Shown: piece by piece, positions 7,551-14,312 of the stretch
Position numbering within the stretch: position 1 is the first letter of the stretch
Layout of the letters: each line of letters opens with the position of its first letter
NCBI GenBank assembly: GCA_964554105.1
Contig: CAZKNF010000065.1
Location: 1 to 18,507 of the forward strand
Direction of reading: 5' to 3'
DNA: 18,507 nt
From: CAZKNF01 sp964554105
Lineage (GTDB): Bacteria > Bacteroidota > Rhodothermia > Rhodothermales > VXPQ01
Notes under the pieces: generated by a model
What the model was told of the DNA's origin: nothing
Databases searched by the model: none
What the model saw: only the letters and a program-made list of their open reading frames with translations
Program-made: the position numbers and the translations under genes

Positions 7551-9980
7551 ATGCTTCCGAACTCATCCATCCATTGGAATGCGTATCCAGCTTCCATTGC
7601 GGCGATCTGTTTGTCGGCCGGAATCGCATTCGCAGACTACCTGCATGTACCCATCGTAGGGTGGATGGCCGCGGGTGGATTCCTCGCGGCGGCATCGTGG
7701 TGGGCGCTTCAGCCAGCGGGTCTTATCGGCACAAAGCGCGGCTGGTTGGTGATTTTCGCTTTCGGATCCGTATTCGCCCTTGGTGCCATTCGGTTTTTGG
7801 ACTACGTCGATCCCGGGGATGCAGACCTCTCTACGCTGCCGGTCGGCACCGAAGTTGAACTCGTTGGACGTCCGAGCGCTCCTGCCACTACCTCGTCTGG
7901 ACTTCGATTTTTTCTGGATATCGACTCGGTGGAAGGCACGGCGGTTCGCCGCCCCTTGAGCGGACGAGTGCAGGTATACCTTCGGGATCATTCAAAAGAT
8001 GCCATAAGTCCGTGCACCCGCCTTCGAGTGCGTGGACGGTTGGGCGAGTTGCCGGCGGCTCGTAATCCTGGTGAGTTTGATTACGGCTCCTATCTTCGAG
8101 GTCGCAGAGTATTCGTCCGCTTGTTCGCCGATGAGGGCGTCGTTAGCGGTGTCTCCTCCGGTGCACGCGCTCGTGTATTCTGTGCTGCTCATACGCTGAA
8201 GACCCGCATAGAGCGACACATCGAGCGGTCTGTGGATGATCCTGCAGCCCGTGCCGTCGTCCTTGCACTGGTCGTCGGAGACAGATCCGGAATCGACGCC
8301 GATACAGAGGCTCGCTTCCGGCGTACGGGACTCCTGCATCTACTGGCCGTTTCGGGCCTTCATGTGCTCATAGTGGGAATGATTCTCTATCGCCTCCTCC
8401 GGCCGATGTTATTGCGGTGTGGTTTGTCCTGGGCAGCTGCCGAGTGGATGAGAACAATTACGACGATTCTAATTCTCGCGCTTTACGCGCTGGTTACAGG
8501 ATTGCCTGCTTCCGTCGTGCGTGCCGTCCTGATGGCAGCTCTCTTCATGATCGGTGCAGTCTTCCAGCGCTCGGCTCATTCGCTGAATACGCTCGGCGTG
8601 GCTGTGACCGTCCTCCTGATGGTCCGTCCACCGCAGCTCTTCGAGCCTGGATTTCAGCTGTCGGTAGCGGCCGTTGCGGCAATTATCTCGCTCCAGGCGC
8701 GTTTTGCATCCATCTTTCAGAGGGAGTCCGACGAAGGCTTTTTCCTACAATCGATTCGCTCCAGCACGTCGGTGTCACTTGCGGCATCCGCTGGTACACT
8801 TCCTGTTCTCCTGTTCCACTTCGGCAGCGTATCCTTTGCCGGAGTTGTTTTGAATACGTTAGCCGTTCCACTCACTTCGGCAACACTCGCGTCATCGGTT
8901 ACGACAGCCGGCGCGGCCGGGTTATCGGCCGATCTGGGAATCACTTTTGGCCGGACGTCACAGTATTTCGCTCAGTTCCTCCTCTACGTAGTCGAGCGAG
9001 GAGAGCCATACTTTCGGTGGGCTTACGTAGAGTGGCCGGTGGACAGCTTCTTTCTCATCCTCGCGATCGTGTCGATGCTTTTCGCGATAGCTCAATGGCC
9101 GCGGCCGCGTACGCGGTGGAGGCTCCTCGCCTTGACGCTGTTGCTGCTGTGTTCTACGACCGTTCTGGAAGTCGCTCGTGGCGAGTTAACGCCGCGGCTA
9201 TCGGCTGTTTTCATGGACGTGGGCCAGGGGGATGCAGCACTTTTCCAATTCCCAAACGGCAAGACGCTGCTCGTAGATGCGGGTCCGCGCTCGGCCTACA
9301 CGGACGCGGGACAGTACACGATTTTACCCTTGCTACAGAGAAACCGGATCGGGCGGCTCGACGCAATCGTGATTACACATCCAGATAGTGACCATCTCGG
9401 AGGCCTACCTGCACTTTTGCGAAATGTGGATGTCGGCCGCGTCATTCATTGCGGACTTTCCCATGATTCGAATCTTTATTCCGAAGTCCGAGGGCTCATC
9501 GACAGTTTACAAATCCCGTACACAGCCGCTGCCACCGGCGATACGATTAAAATAGATCCGTCCAGTCGCATACACGTTCTATTTCCCGATCGTCCGCTGC
9601 CGGATGATATACCCAATGCATCCTCGATTGTGATGCGGCTTCAGTTCGGGGCAACGTCGTTTCTGATGATGGGTGATGCCGATGCGGCTGCTGAGCGAAG
9701 GATCGTGCATCGGTATTCCGATATGCTGGAAGTCGATGTGCTCAAGGTCGGGCACCACGGATCCCAGACGAGTACTTCGCATCTGCTGTTGTCGCGCGTC
9801 TCACCCCGCGATCCGATCGCTGTGCTCAGCGTGGGCGCACGTAATCGATACGGACTGCCTGACTCCTCTGTCGTAGGCAGACTCACCGCTGGCGCCACAC
9901 GTCTACGACGAACCGATCGCAGCGGCGCTGTCTGGCTCGAGAGCGACGGCCTGCACGTCACCGAACGCAGATGGAAATGA
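7551..9980 (+). CDS. comEC: DNA internalization channel ComEC/Rec2
   Basis: An 809-residue, full-length ComEC, the inner-membrane channel that imports single-stranded DNA in natural transformation. The N-terminal part has membrane helices and an OB-like DUF4131 domain ending in the conserved ARNPGEFDYGSYLRGR. A multi-helix Competence domain follows, with the signature HLLAVSGLHV (near 262-271) and repeated hydrophobic helices to about residue 540. The C-terminus is a metallo-beta-lactamase domain: DVGQGD (556-561), THPDSDHLGG with the metal-binding H610/D612/D614/H615, and VGHHGSQTSTS (from 733), as in ComEC proteins proposed to degrade the non-transported strand. I start at ATG 7551; the longer frame opens with TTG at 7527. 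No other competence gene is in the window, so whether the cell is transformable is open. It is convergent with uspA-like. Confidence 0.95.
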   Translation: MLPNSSIHWNAYPASIAAICLSAGIAFADYLHVPIVGWMAAGGFLAAASWWALQPAGLIGTKRGWLVIFAFGSVFALGAIRFLDYVDPGDADLSTLPVGTEVELVGRPSAPATTSSGLRFFLDIDSVEGTAVRRPLSGRVQVYLRDHSKDAISPCTRLRVRGRLGELPAARNPGEFDYGSYLRGRRVFVRLFADEGVVSGVSSGARARVFCAAHTLKTRIERHIERSVDDPAARAVVLALVVGDRSGIDADTEARFRRTGLLHLLAVSGLHVLIVGMILYRLLRPMLLRCGLSWAAAEWMRTITTILILALYALVTGLPASVVRAVLMAALFMIGAVFQRSAHSLNTLGVAVTVLLMVRPPQLFEPGFQLSVAAVAAIISLQARFASIFQRESDEGFFLQSIRSSTSVSLAASAGTLPVLLFHFGSVSFAGVVLNTLAVPLTSATLASSVTTAGAAGLSADLGITFGRTSQYFAQFLLYVVERGEPYFRWAYVEWPVDSFFLILAIVSMLFAIAQWPRPRTRWRLLALTLLLLCSTTVLEVARGELTPRLSAVFMDVGQGDAALFQFPNGKTLLVDAGPRSAYTDAGQYTILPLLQRNRIGRLDAIVITHPDSDHLGGLPALLRNVDVGRVIHCGLSHDSNLYSEVRGLIDSLQIPYTAAATGDTIKIDPSSRIHVLFPDRPLPDDIPNASSIVMRLQFGATSFLMMGDADAAAERRIVHRYSDMLEVDVLKVGHHGSQTSTSHLLLSRVSPRDPIAVLSVGARNRYGLPDSSVVGRLTAGATRLRRTDRSGAVWLESDGLHVTERRWK

Positions 9981-10028
9981 TCTAAAAGGCGAGCTGATCT
10001 AGAGAAATACCGGGGTATCGCAGCGCCG

Positions 10029-10868
10029 TCAATGGTATATAAACAGTGGCTTCGGGCAGTCAGTTAGCAGCTTTTCTGTCGTCGAGCCAAAAGCCAGCTT
10101 CTTGATCATTGACACCGAATGCGCACCGGCCACGACGGCATCAGCCCCTGTCTCGAGAGCATAGTCCGAAATTTGCTCGGCTGCACCCGTACCGCGGATG
10201 CTCGTCTGCCGTACCCTGAAACCGTGTACGGCCATGTAATTTGAGAGAAGCGTCAGGATGAGCTGCGACTCCTTCTCGTCACCTTCGTGGACGTGCAGCG
10301 CTTCAATTTCGATATCCGGCCCAAACGGTTTAAGGTGCGTGAAATACTTCATCGTACGCGTGGCAGCCGGACTGCCATCATAGGCAATCAGCACACGCTG
10401 AATGGCTTCGTGCTTTTCGCCGACAATGAATGTCGGTGCCGTCGTCTCATGAACGATCTTTTCAAGTGATTTCGCTTTCTCTTCCGGATGTCCGTAAAAG
10501 AAACGTGGAGTCCGCCCGACCACGAGAAGGTCGTGGAACTTCATATCTTCGATAATCCTGTGAAACGGCACGCCCTCTTCTACCGAGTCGATGTGGGTCA
10601 GCCCTGTGCCCTTCAGATCAGCATGAAAAGCTGAAATAAGATCGTTAGCGATCTGGCGGGTCTCTTCTGTGAGGTTTTCCTTCAGCTTTTCGGCGTAGTA
10701 CATGCTGCCCACGCCGCCGCCCCGACCGGCCGCCTCGATATGTCCGGTATCTATTACGGCGAGTCCGACTATTTCTGCATCATATCTTTTCGCGATGCTC
10801 GCAGCATATCGCGTGGCTACGGGGGTGTCGGAATCGGTATCGAGGGCGACGAGAATTCGCTTGATCAT
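10029..10868 (-). CDS. Universal stress protein, tandem UspA domains
   Basis: A 279-residue cytoplasmic protein with two Usp folds (about 1-150 and 155-279). Domain 1 opens with KRILVALDTDSDTP and domain 2 with QRVLIAYDGSPAATRTMKYF, both typical first strand plus Asp-loop motifs. The ATP-binding signature G-x2-G-x9-G-(S/T) in domain 2 reads G-A-H-S followed nine residues later by G-S: only the second glycine is changed, to serine. Domain 1 lacks the pattern (GRTPRFFYG). So domain 2 may bind nucleotide and domain 1 probably does not. Such proteins modulate stress or energy responses, with no defined substrate. Its 5' side faces the candidate origin region, which must also contain its promoter. 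There is no clear Shine-Dalgarno site before ATG 10868. Confidence 0.88.
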   Translation of the reverse strand: MIKRILVALDTDSDTPVATRYAASIAKRYDAEIVGLAVIDTGHIEAAGRGGGVGSMYYAEKLKENLTEETRQIANDLISAFHADLKGTGLTHIDSVEEGVPFHRIIEDMKFHDLLVVGRTPRFFYGHPEEKAKSLEKIVHETTAPTFIVGEKHEAIQRVLIAYDGSPAATRTMKYFTHLKPFGPDIEIEALHVHEGDEKESQLILTLLSNYMAVHGFRVRQTSIRGTGAAEQISDYALETGADAVVAGAHSVSMIKKLAFGSTTEKLLTDCPKPLFIYH

Positions 10869-10936
10869 CGGTGGTCTGCATCTTGAAAAACGGCGGGAAA
10901 GAAATTGGGACGGAGATACTCACATATCCACGCTCC

Positions 10937-10969
10937 TCTTTATAAAAGAGTAATTTTATTAAAAGATTG
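10937..10969. other. AT-rich tract, putative DNA-unwinding element
   Basis: A 33-bp run with only five G or C bases, by far the most AT-rich short tract in the window. It contains most of a small inverted repeat, CTCTTT-ATA-AAAGAG (10936-10950). It sits directly beside the TAG-like triplets and the first DnaA-box-like pair, the position expected for an unwinding element. It could instead serve as an AT-rich promoter for the leftward uspA-like gene. Confidence 0.5.
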
Positions 10970-11005
10970 TAGAAGAGTTAGTAGAGGCTGTGGAAATGTG
11001 GGCAA
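10970..11005 (+). repeat. DnaA-trio-like triplets next to paired DnaA-box-like sites
   Basis: From 10970 the strand reads TAG-AAG-AGT-TAG-TAG in register, then the spacer AGGC, then TGTGGAAAT (10989-10997) and TGTGGGCAA (10997-11005), which share one base. This closely parallels the DnaA-trio plus GC-rich spacer plus DnaA box of the basal unwinding system described in Bacillus subtilis. The triplet phase, their adjacency to a box, and the AT-rich DNA on the far side all agree with that layout. Confidence 0.5.
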
Positions 11006-11043
11006 AGGAATTGCTCACATCACGCTGTGAAGTTTCCACCTCA

Positions 11044-11073
11044 ATGCACAGGGATCGCGTGACGTATGCACAG
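11044..11073. repeat. ATGCACAG direct repeat, 22-bp period
   Basis: Two identical ATGCACAG octamers (11044-11051 and 11066-11073) repeat with a 22-bp period, near two helical turns, within the candidate origin. They resemble weak DnaA boxes (GCACA in place of CCACA) or could be sites for another protein. Two copies are too few to be sure. Confidence 0.35.
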
Positions 11074-11199
11074 TGGTGCCGGAGCGCAAGTCAGCCGGTG
11101 CTCTCTCGAAGTGATCGCTTCTGCAAGTTTTCTTTTCCACGATTCCACATTTCGTTGTTATTGCGGATCATGTACCGAGGCACTTCTTGTGCACGTCTA

Positions 11200-11212
11200 T
11201 CCACGCAGTGGA
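11200..11212. repeat. TCCAC-GCA-GTGGA inverted repeat
   Basis: A perfect 5-bp inverted repeat with a 3-bp centre, built from the same TCCAC core found in the surrounding box-like sites. It places two cores head to head on opposite strands. A second, similar element, GTGG-AATC-CCAC, lies at 11349-11360. Confidence 0.45.
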
Positions 11213-11418
11213 GTTCGTCTTAGATGATGTTGGAAGCCCGGGGATAAAATCGACCTTACTAACAGGCTGCTGGTTGCAAGAACGCTTTCCGACAGAGTTA
11301 CTCACTTCTCAACGGGTATTCCACATTCAACAACGCCATGTCCAAGGTGTGGAATCCCACGTCGTGAGCTCTATCGTGCCGTTCAGCTAGCTCTATAGTG
11401 CGTCAGCCAGCCCGAAAG

Positions 11419-12765
11419 TCACGACGGCTTCCCCAGCCTCCTGAACATCTCCGTCTTGTACGCTTCGACGCCGGGTTGATCGAAGGGGTTGAGGCCGAGC
11501 ATGTATCCGCCTACGCTCACGGCGTGTTCAAAGAAGTAGATGAGTTCACCGACGGTGTTCGGAGAAAGACGATCCAGCCAGATCGCCATGTTGGGAACGC
11601 CCCCCTCGGCGTGCGCCCTGGCGGTGCCTTCATAGGCGGCGAGATTGATCTCGCTCATCGACCTTCCGGCAAGATAATCGAGTCCGTCGAGATTGGCATC
11701 GGTAGCCGGTACCGCCAGGTTGCCCTCGTCCTCATCGAGCATAAGGAACGTCTCGACCAGCGAGCGTTGGCCCTCCTGCACGTACTGCCCAAACGAATGC
11801 AGGTCGGTGGAATATTGTGCAATGGAGGGGAAAAGTCCCGTTCCCTGTTTACCCTCGCTCTCTCCGAAGAGCTGCTGCCACCACTGCGCGATCCCGATGA
11901 GTTTCGGTTCGAAGACGGACAAAAGCTCGATGGCATATCCCTGCTGGAGTAGGCCGTACCGTACCGCGGAATAGGTGAGCGCATCATTCACGCTCGCGTC
12001 GTCGTGCGTACCTGTCCCGTATTCGGCGAATGCGGAAACGGCCCCATCAAATAGCGAACGGATGTCGATCCCGGCGACCGCAATGGGCAAGAGTCCGACC
12101 GGAGTGAGAACGGAGAATCGCCCGCCGATGCTCGCAGGAATAGTGAACTTCTTATATCCGCGATCACCCTGCAGCTGATTCAGGGCGCCCTCAGATGGAT
12201 CTGTCGTGACGATGATCCGGCGATCTGCGTCATCGAAACGGGACTCGAGCCACTCTCGCACAAAACGAAACGCGAGCGCAGGCTCGAGCGTGGTTCCGCT
12301 CTTGGAAATGACGTTCACATAAACCGACTTGCCCTCCAGATGGGCGAGCAGCTCGCGCGTATAGGCGCCGCTCATGTGATGGCCCGCGAATAAAATCTCC
12401 GGTGTGTCGGCGACGCCGCGCTCTGATGACGTCGCGGCTTCACCGTCTCCTGACGAATTTGTCGAGCGATCTCGGAGATACGGCGTGAGTGCCTGAATGA
12501 CAGCCTTCGCGCCGAGGTACGAACCACCGATGCCGATGCAGAGGAAAACATCTGCACTGCGCCGAATATCCTCGGCCGTCGCGGTGAGATCCCGGATTAC
12601 CTCGGTGTCCCGGCCGGCAAGCAAATGTCGCCAGCCGAGGAATTCGCTGCCGGCACCAGATCCGTCGATCAGAATTCCGTGAGCTTCCACGGCTTGTTTT
12701 CTGAGAGGCGTCAGCTCGTGCTCGGGCAGTGCGGAAGACGCATTGCTGTAGTCGATGCGGATCAT
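11419..12765 (-). CDS. pgi: Glucose-6-phosphate isomerase
   Basis: A 448-residue cytoplasmic glycolytic enzyme interconverting glucose-6-phosphate and fructose-6-phosphate. It has the bacterial short-form length. Motifs in order: phosphate-binding GIGGSYLGAKA (78-88), VISKSGTT (152-159), GGRFSVLTPVGLLP (214-227), GESEGKQG (301-308) with the catalytic glutamate, STDLHSFGQ (319-327) with a catalytic histidine, and a C-terminal NPFDQPGVEAYK with the conserved lysine. A polar insert around 101-119 (Ser/Gly/Asp/Glu-rich) is longer than in many homologues and probably forms a surface loop. ATG 12765 gives the expected N-terminus; no Shine-Dalgarno site is evident. The TerB-like gene ends 64 bp upstream on the same strand, so the two may be cotranscribed. 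Downstream of the stop lies the candidate origin. Confidence 0.96.
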   Translation of the reverse strand: MIRIDYSNASSALPEHELTPLRKQAVEAHGILIDGSGAGSEFLGWRHLLAGRDTEVIRDLTATAEDIRRSADVFLCIGIGGSYLGAKAVIQALTPYLRDRSTNSSGDGEAATSSERGVADTPEILFAGHHMSGAYTRELLAHLEGKSVYVNVISKSGTTLEPALAFRFVREWLESRFDDADRRIIVTTDPSEGALNQLQGDRGYKKFTIPASIGGRFSVLTPVGLLPIAVAGIDIRSLFDGAVSAFAEYGTGTHDDASVNDALTYSAVRYGLLQQGYAIELLSVFEPKLIGIAQWWQQLFGESEGKQGTGLFPSIAQYSTDLHSFGQYVQEGQRSLVETFLMLDEDEGNLAVPATDANLDGLDYLAGRSMSEINLAAYEGTARAHAEGGVPNMAIWLDRLSPNTVGELIYFFEHAVSVGGYMLGLNPFDQPGVEAYKTEMFRRLGKPS

Positions 12766-12829
12766 TGGCGAACGGGATTACCAGGCAGGGGCTCGCCGGC
12801 TGAGAAATGACGGTTCAGGTGGATCCGCG

Positions 12830-13228
12830 TCATGAAGATGCGTCGTCTTCGAGGTCGAGCTGCCATTCGTCGGCAAGCTTCCCGATAAAATCCCGCTCTT
12901 CCGAAAGAATTTTCCCGTCGGCACGCGCAATATCGGAAAGGTCGTGGAGAATGGTTAAGCGCAGATTCTCGGGAAGCGCGTCGCGAAGCACGTGAACGGC
13001 TTCGGTCATTCGTTCGGAGTTTGCGCCATTCAGGTACGTGAGAGTAGCTTCGCGAATCACGTGATCGATCAGGGCAGGATCCTTATGCGGTTGCCAGCGC
13101 CGAAGACTTGCCGCAATCTGCTTCGTTTCGGCGGGATGCAGGTTTTCGTCGGCCCCGTGTGCCAGGCCTAGATATAGCAGGGCGAGATCGTGCAGCAACG
13201 TCAACGTCATTTGACCTTCACTGTGCAT
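12830..13228 (-). CDS. TerB-family tellurite-resistance-like protein
   Basis: A 132-residue all-alpha protein resembling the TerB/TerB-like family: an N-terminal helix HDLALLYLGLAHGADENLHPAE, where the acidic residues after 'AHGAD' match the TerB metal-binding pattern, and a second repeat-like helix HDLSDIARADGKILSEERDFIGKLA with the same 'ADGxxxxxE' logic. These are characteristic paired half-repeats. The family is cytoplasmic and its function, despite the tellurite name, is mostly unknown; many copies are housekeeping. I start at ATG 13228, which has AGAGGT 6 nt upstream, rather than at the longer frame's start 52 codons earlier, whose extra part has no helix or conservation features. The gene probably leads an operon with pgi. 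Confidence 0.8.
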   Translation of the reverse strand: MHSEGQMTLTLLHDLALLYLGLAHGADENLHPAETKQIAASLRRWQPHKDPALIDHVIREATLTYLNGANSERMTEAVHVLRDALPENLRLTILHDLSDIARADGKILSEERDFIGKLADEWQLDLEDDASS

Positions 13229-13234
13229 GGCTGG

Positions 13235-13240
13235 ACCTCT
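13235..13240 (-). promoter_or_regulatory. Shine-Dalgarno site of the TerB-like gene
   Basis: AGAGGT, read on the minus strand, ends 6 nt before ATG 13228. It is the best ribosome-binding site in the reading frame and decides the start over the longer alternative. Confidence 0.65.
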
Positions 13241-13492
13241 TGTTTGGGTTTCGAACGCAAAATATGAGCCGCCGACCGGGCTTGTGCGTTTTGCGGCGGC
13301 GATGAACCGCAATGATGACGCACTAATCAGCATGTGACGCGCCGAATCGAGCGTCGACTGCGGCCGTACGCTAACTAACGTCACGACCTATTAGTTACTA
13401 TAATAACCGCTTTCTAAGGTTAAAAATATAGTATCGAGTACGTGCATTGCACGGCGAGCGCACTGCGTACGTCTGGTTAAGATAAAACAAGA

Positions 13493-13513
13493 GACGGCGG
13501 CAACTGTGCCGTC
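13493..13513 (-). terminator. Possible leftward terminator
   Basis: On the minus strand GACGGC-ACAGTTGCC-GCCGTC forms a 6-bp GC-rich stem with a 9-nt loop, followed by TCTTGTTTTATC. It could end a transcript coming from the glycosyltransferase gene, which would read antisense through the Nudix gene. The T-run is interrupted, so the call is weak. Confidence 0.35.
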
Positions 13514-13589
13514 GATTTCATAGCAGCGGCGCCACACGGGCATCTGTTGCACGAATATCCCGTTCGGCGCGAGTCGTCATGATCGGTGT

Positions 13590-13607
13590 GCAGCCCTCTG
13601 AGGCTGC
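13590..13607 (+). repeat. Perfect hairpin GCAGCC-N6-GGCTGC
   Basis: A 6-bp GC-rich stem with a 6-nt loop, followed by TTGT on the plus strand. The T-run is too short for a confident terminator. It lies 250 bp upstream of the Nudix ATG and might be part of its leader. Confidence 0.35.
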
Positions 13608-13856
13608 TTGTAGAATATGAAACACCCGAGCAACATGATTACGTCCGGTCTGCTCTTCAGCTGCGTGTACCGCTCACATTTGTCCACGCTGATCGAGACG
13701 GGATTTGGCGAGGGGATACTCCTCTATCCACGGCTGGAGCATGCGCGGCGCTCATGCTCCGAATGCATAATTGCCGTCGACGCGCTGGCTGTCGACATCC
13801 CGACGAACTGCTCGACTGAGTGTACGTTCTCCCCGCCGATACCACCGGAAGCACTC

Positions 13857-14312
13857 ATGAATGCCGATCCATTCAGAGAGCCCGTGCCGGTCGATGCGGC
13901 AGGTGGAATCCTTGTCCGACGGGGTGCCGCGGGGCCTGACGTGCTGTTGATTTACAGACGCGGTGTGTGGGATTTGCCGAAGGGAAAGCGTGATCCAGGC
14001 GAGTCGATCGAGTCCTGTGCTCGCCGTGAGGTGTGCGAAGAGGTGGGGATCGACGCTGTCGAGGTGTTGCGTCCTCTCGGTCAGACCGTGCACGGCTATG
14101 CTGACGGCAGGCGTTACGCCGTGAAAACGACGCACTGGTTCTTAATGTCTACGCCTGAGACCTCATTTACGCCTCAGCGCAACGAAGACATCGAGGACCT
14201 CGAGTGGATCCCATGGGGCGAGGCACGCGACAAGCTTGGATTCGAAATCTTGCGACTTCATCTTCAACGCGTGAGTGGAGAAGTCAAGCTTGAGGGCTTG
14301 AATCCGAAGTAA
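13857..14312 (+). CDS. Nudix hydrolase
   Basis: A 151-residue single-domain Nudix protein. The Nudix box spans residues 43-65 and fits GX5EX7REUXEEXGU exactly: G43, E49, R57-E58, E61-E62, G64, I65. Preceding it is VDAAGGILVRRG and WDLPKGK, as in the diadenosine-polyphosphate/MutT-like subgroup, and a closing EDIEDLEWIPWGEA. It probably hydrolyses a nucleoside diphosphate linked to another moiety; the substrate cannot be read from sequence. The ATG at 13857 gives the standard N-terminus and has GGAA about 8 nt upstream. Its last 29 bp overlap the 3' end of the convergent glycosyltransferase gene. Confidence 0.9.
   Translation: MNADPFREPVPVDAAGGILVRRGAAGPDVLLIYRRGVWDLPKGKRDPGESIESCARREVCEEVGIDAVEVLRPLGQTVHGYADGRRYAVKTTHWFLMSTPETSFTPQRNEDIEDLEWIPWGEARDKLGFEILRLHLQRVSGEVKLEGLNPK

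Larger units (their letters stand above)
10924..11356. other. oriC: Candidate chromosomal replication origin (oriC)
   Basis: A gene-free region with origin architecture. Left to right: box ATATCCACG (10924-10932), an AT-rich tract (10937-10969), a TAG-like triplet run (10970-10984), the spacer AGGC, then TGTGGAAAT and TGTGGGCAA overlapping by one base (10989-11005). Further boxes are TTTTCCACG (11133-11141), GATTCCACA (11141-11149), TGCGGATCA (11162-11170), CTATCCACG (11197-11205), CGGGGATAA (11239-11247), TATTCCACA (11317-11325) and TGTGGAATC (11348-11356). Most match TTATCCACA or its complement at 7 of 9 positions, two at 6 of 9; none is perfect. The core TCCAC/GTGGA occurs nine times, against about one expected by chance in this length. 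Several boxes end in TCCACG, suggesting a lineage-specific consensus. Location away from dnaA is common in Bacteroidota. The alternative is a dense regulatory region for uspA-like. Confidence 0.55.
13241..13856. other. Gene-free gap with several hairpins
   Basis: About 615 bp between the divergent TerB-like and Nudix genes. An 80-codon extension of the Nudix frame (13617-13856) has no Nudix-like sequence, lacks a ribosome-binding site and looks non-coding. An AT-rich stretch (about 13391-13433) could hold promoters. Hairpins are CGTGC-ATT-GCACG (13441-13453), 13493-13513 and 13590-13607. Nothing matches a tRNA or known structured RNA. Confidence 0.5.

Noticed and set aside
8417..9388. A 323-codon open frame on the plus strand
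   Set aside because: It lies wholly inside comEC in another frame; comEC has full domain support and this frame has none.
9977..10028. A possible bidirectional terminator between comEC and uspA-like
   Set aside because: The only hairpin, ATACC-GG-GGTAT, has a two-base loop and no T-run on either side, so it is not a credible terminator.
11015..11030. A CRP-like TCACA-N6-TGTGA motif
   Set aside because: The half-sites are in the opposite order to the CRP consensus TGTGA-N6-TCACA, so it is only a chance inverted repeat or part of the box cluster.
12830..13384. A longer TerB-like protein beginning near 13384
   Set aside because: A strong AGAGGT site precedes the inner ATG at 13228, and the extra 52 residues have no family features.
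13617..13856. An 80-residue N-terminal extension of the Nudix protein
   Set aside because: The sequence is unlike any Nudix N-terminus, and the ATG at 13857 has a better upstream context and gives the standard length.
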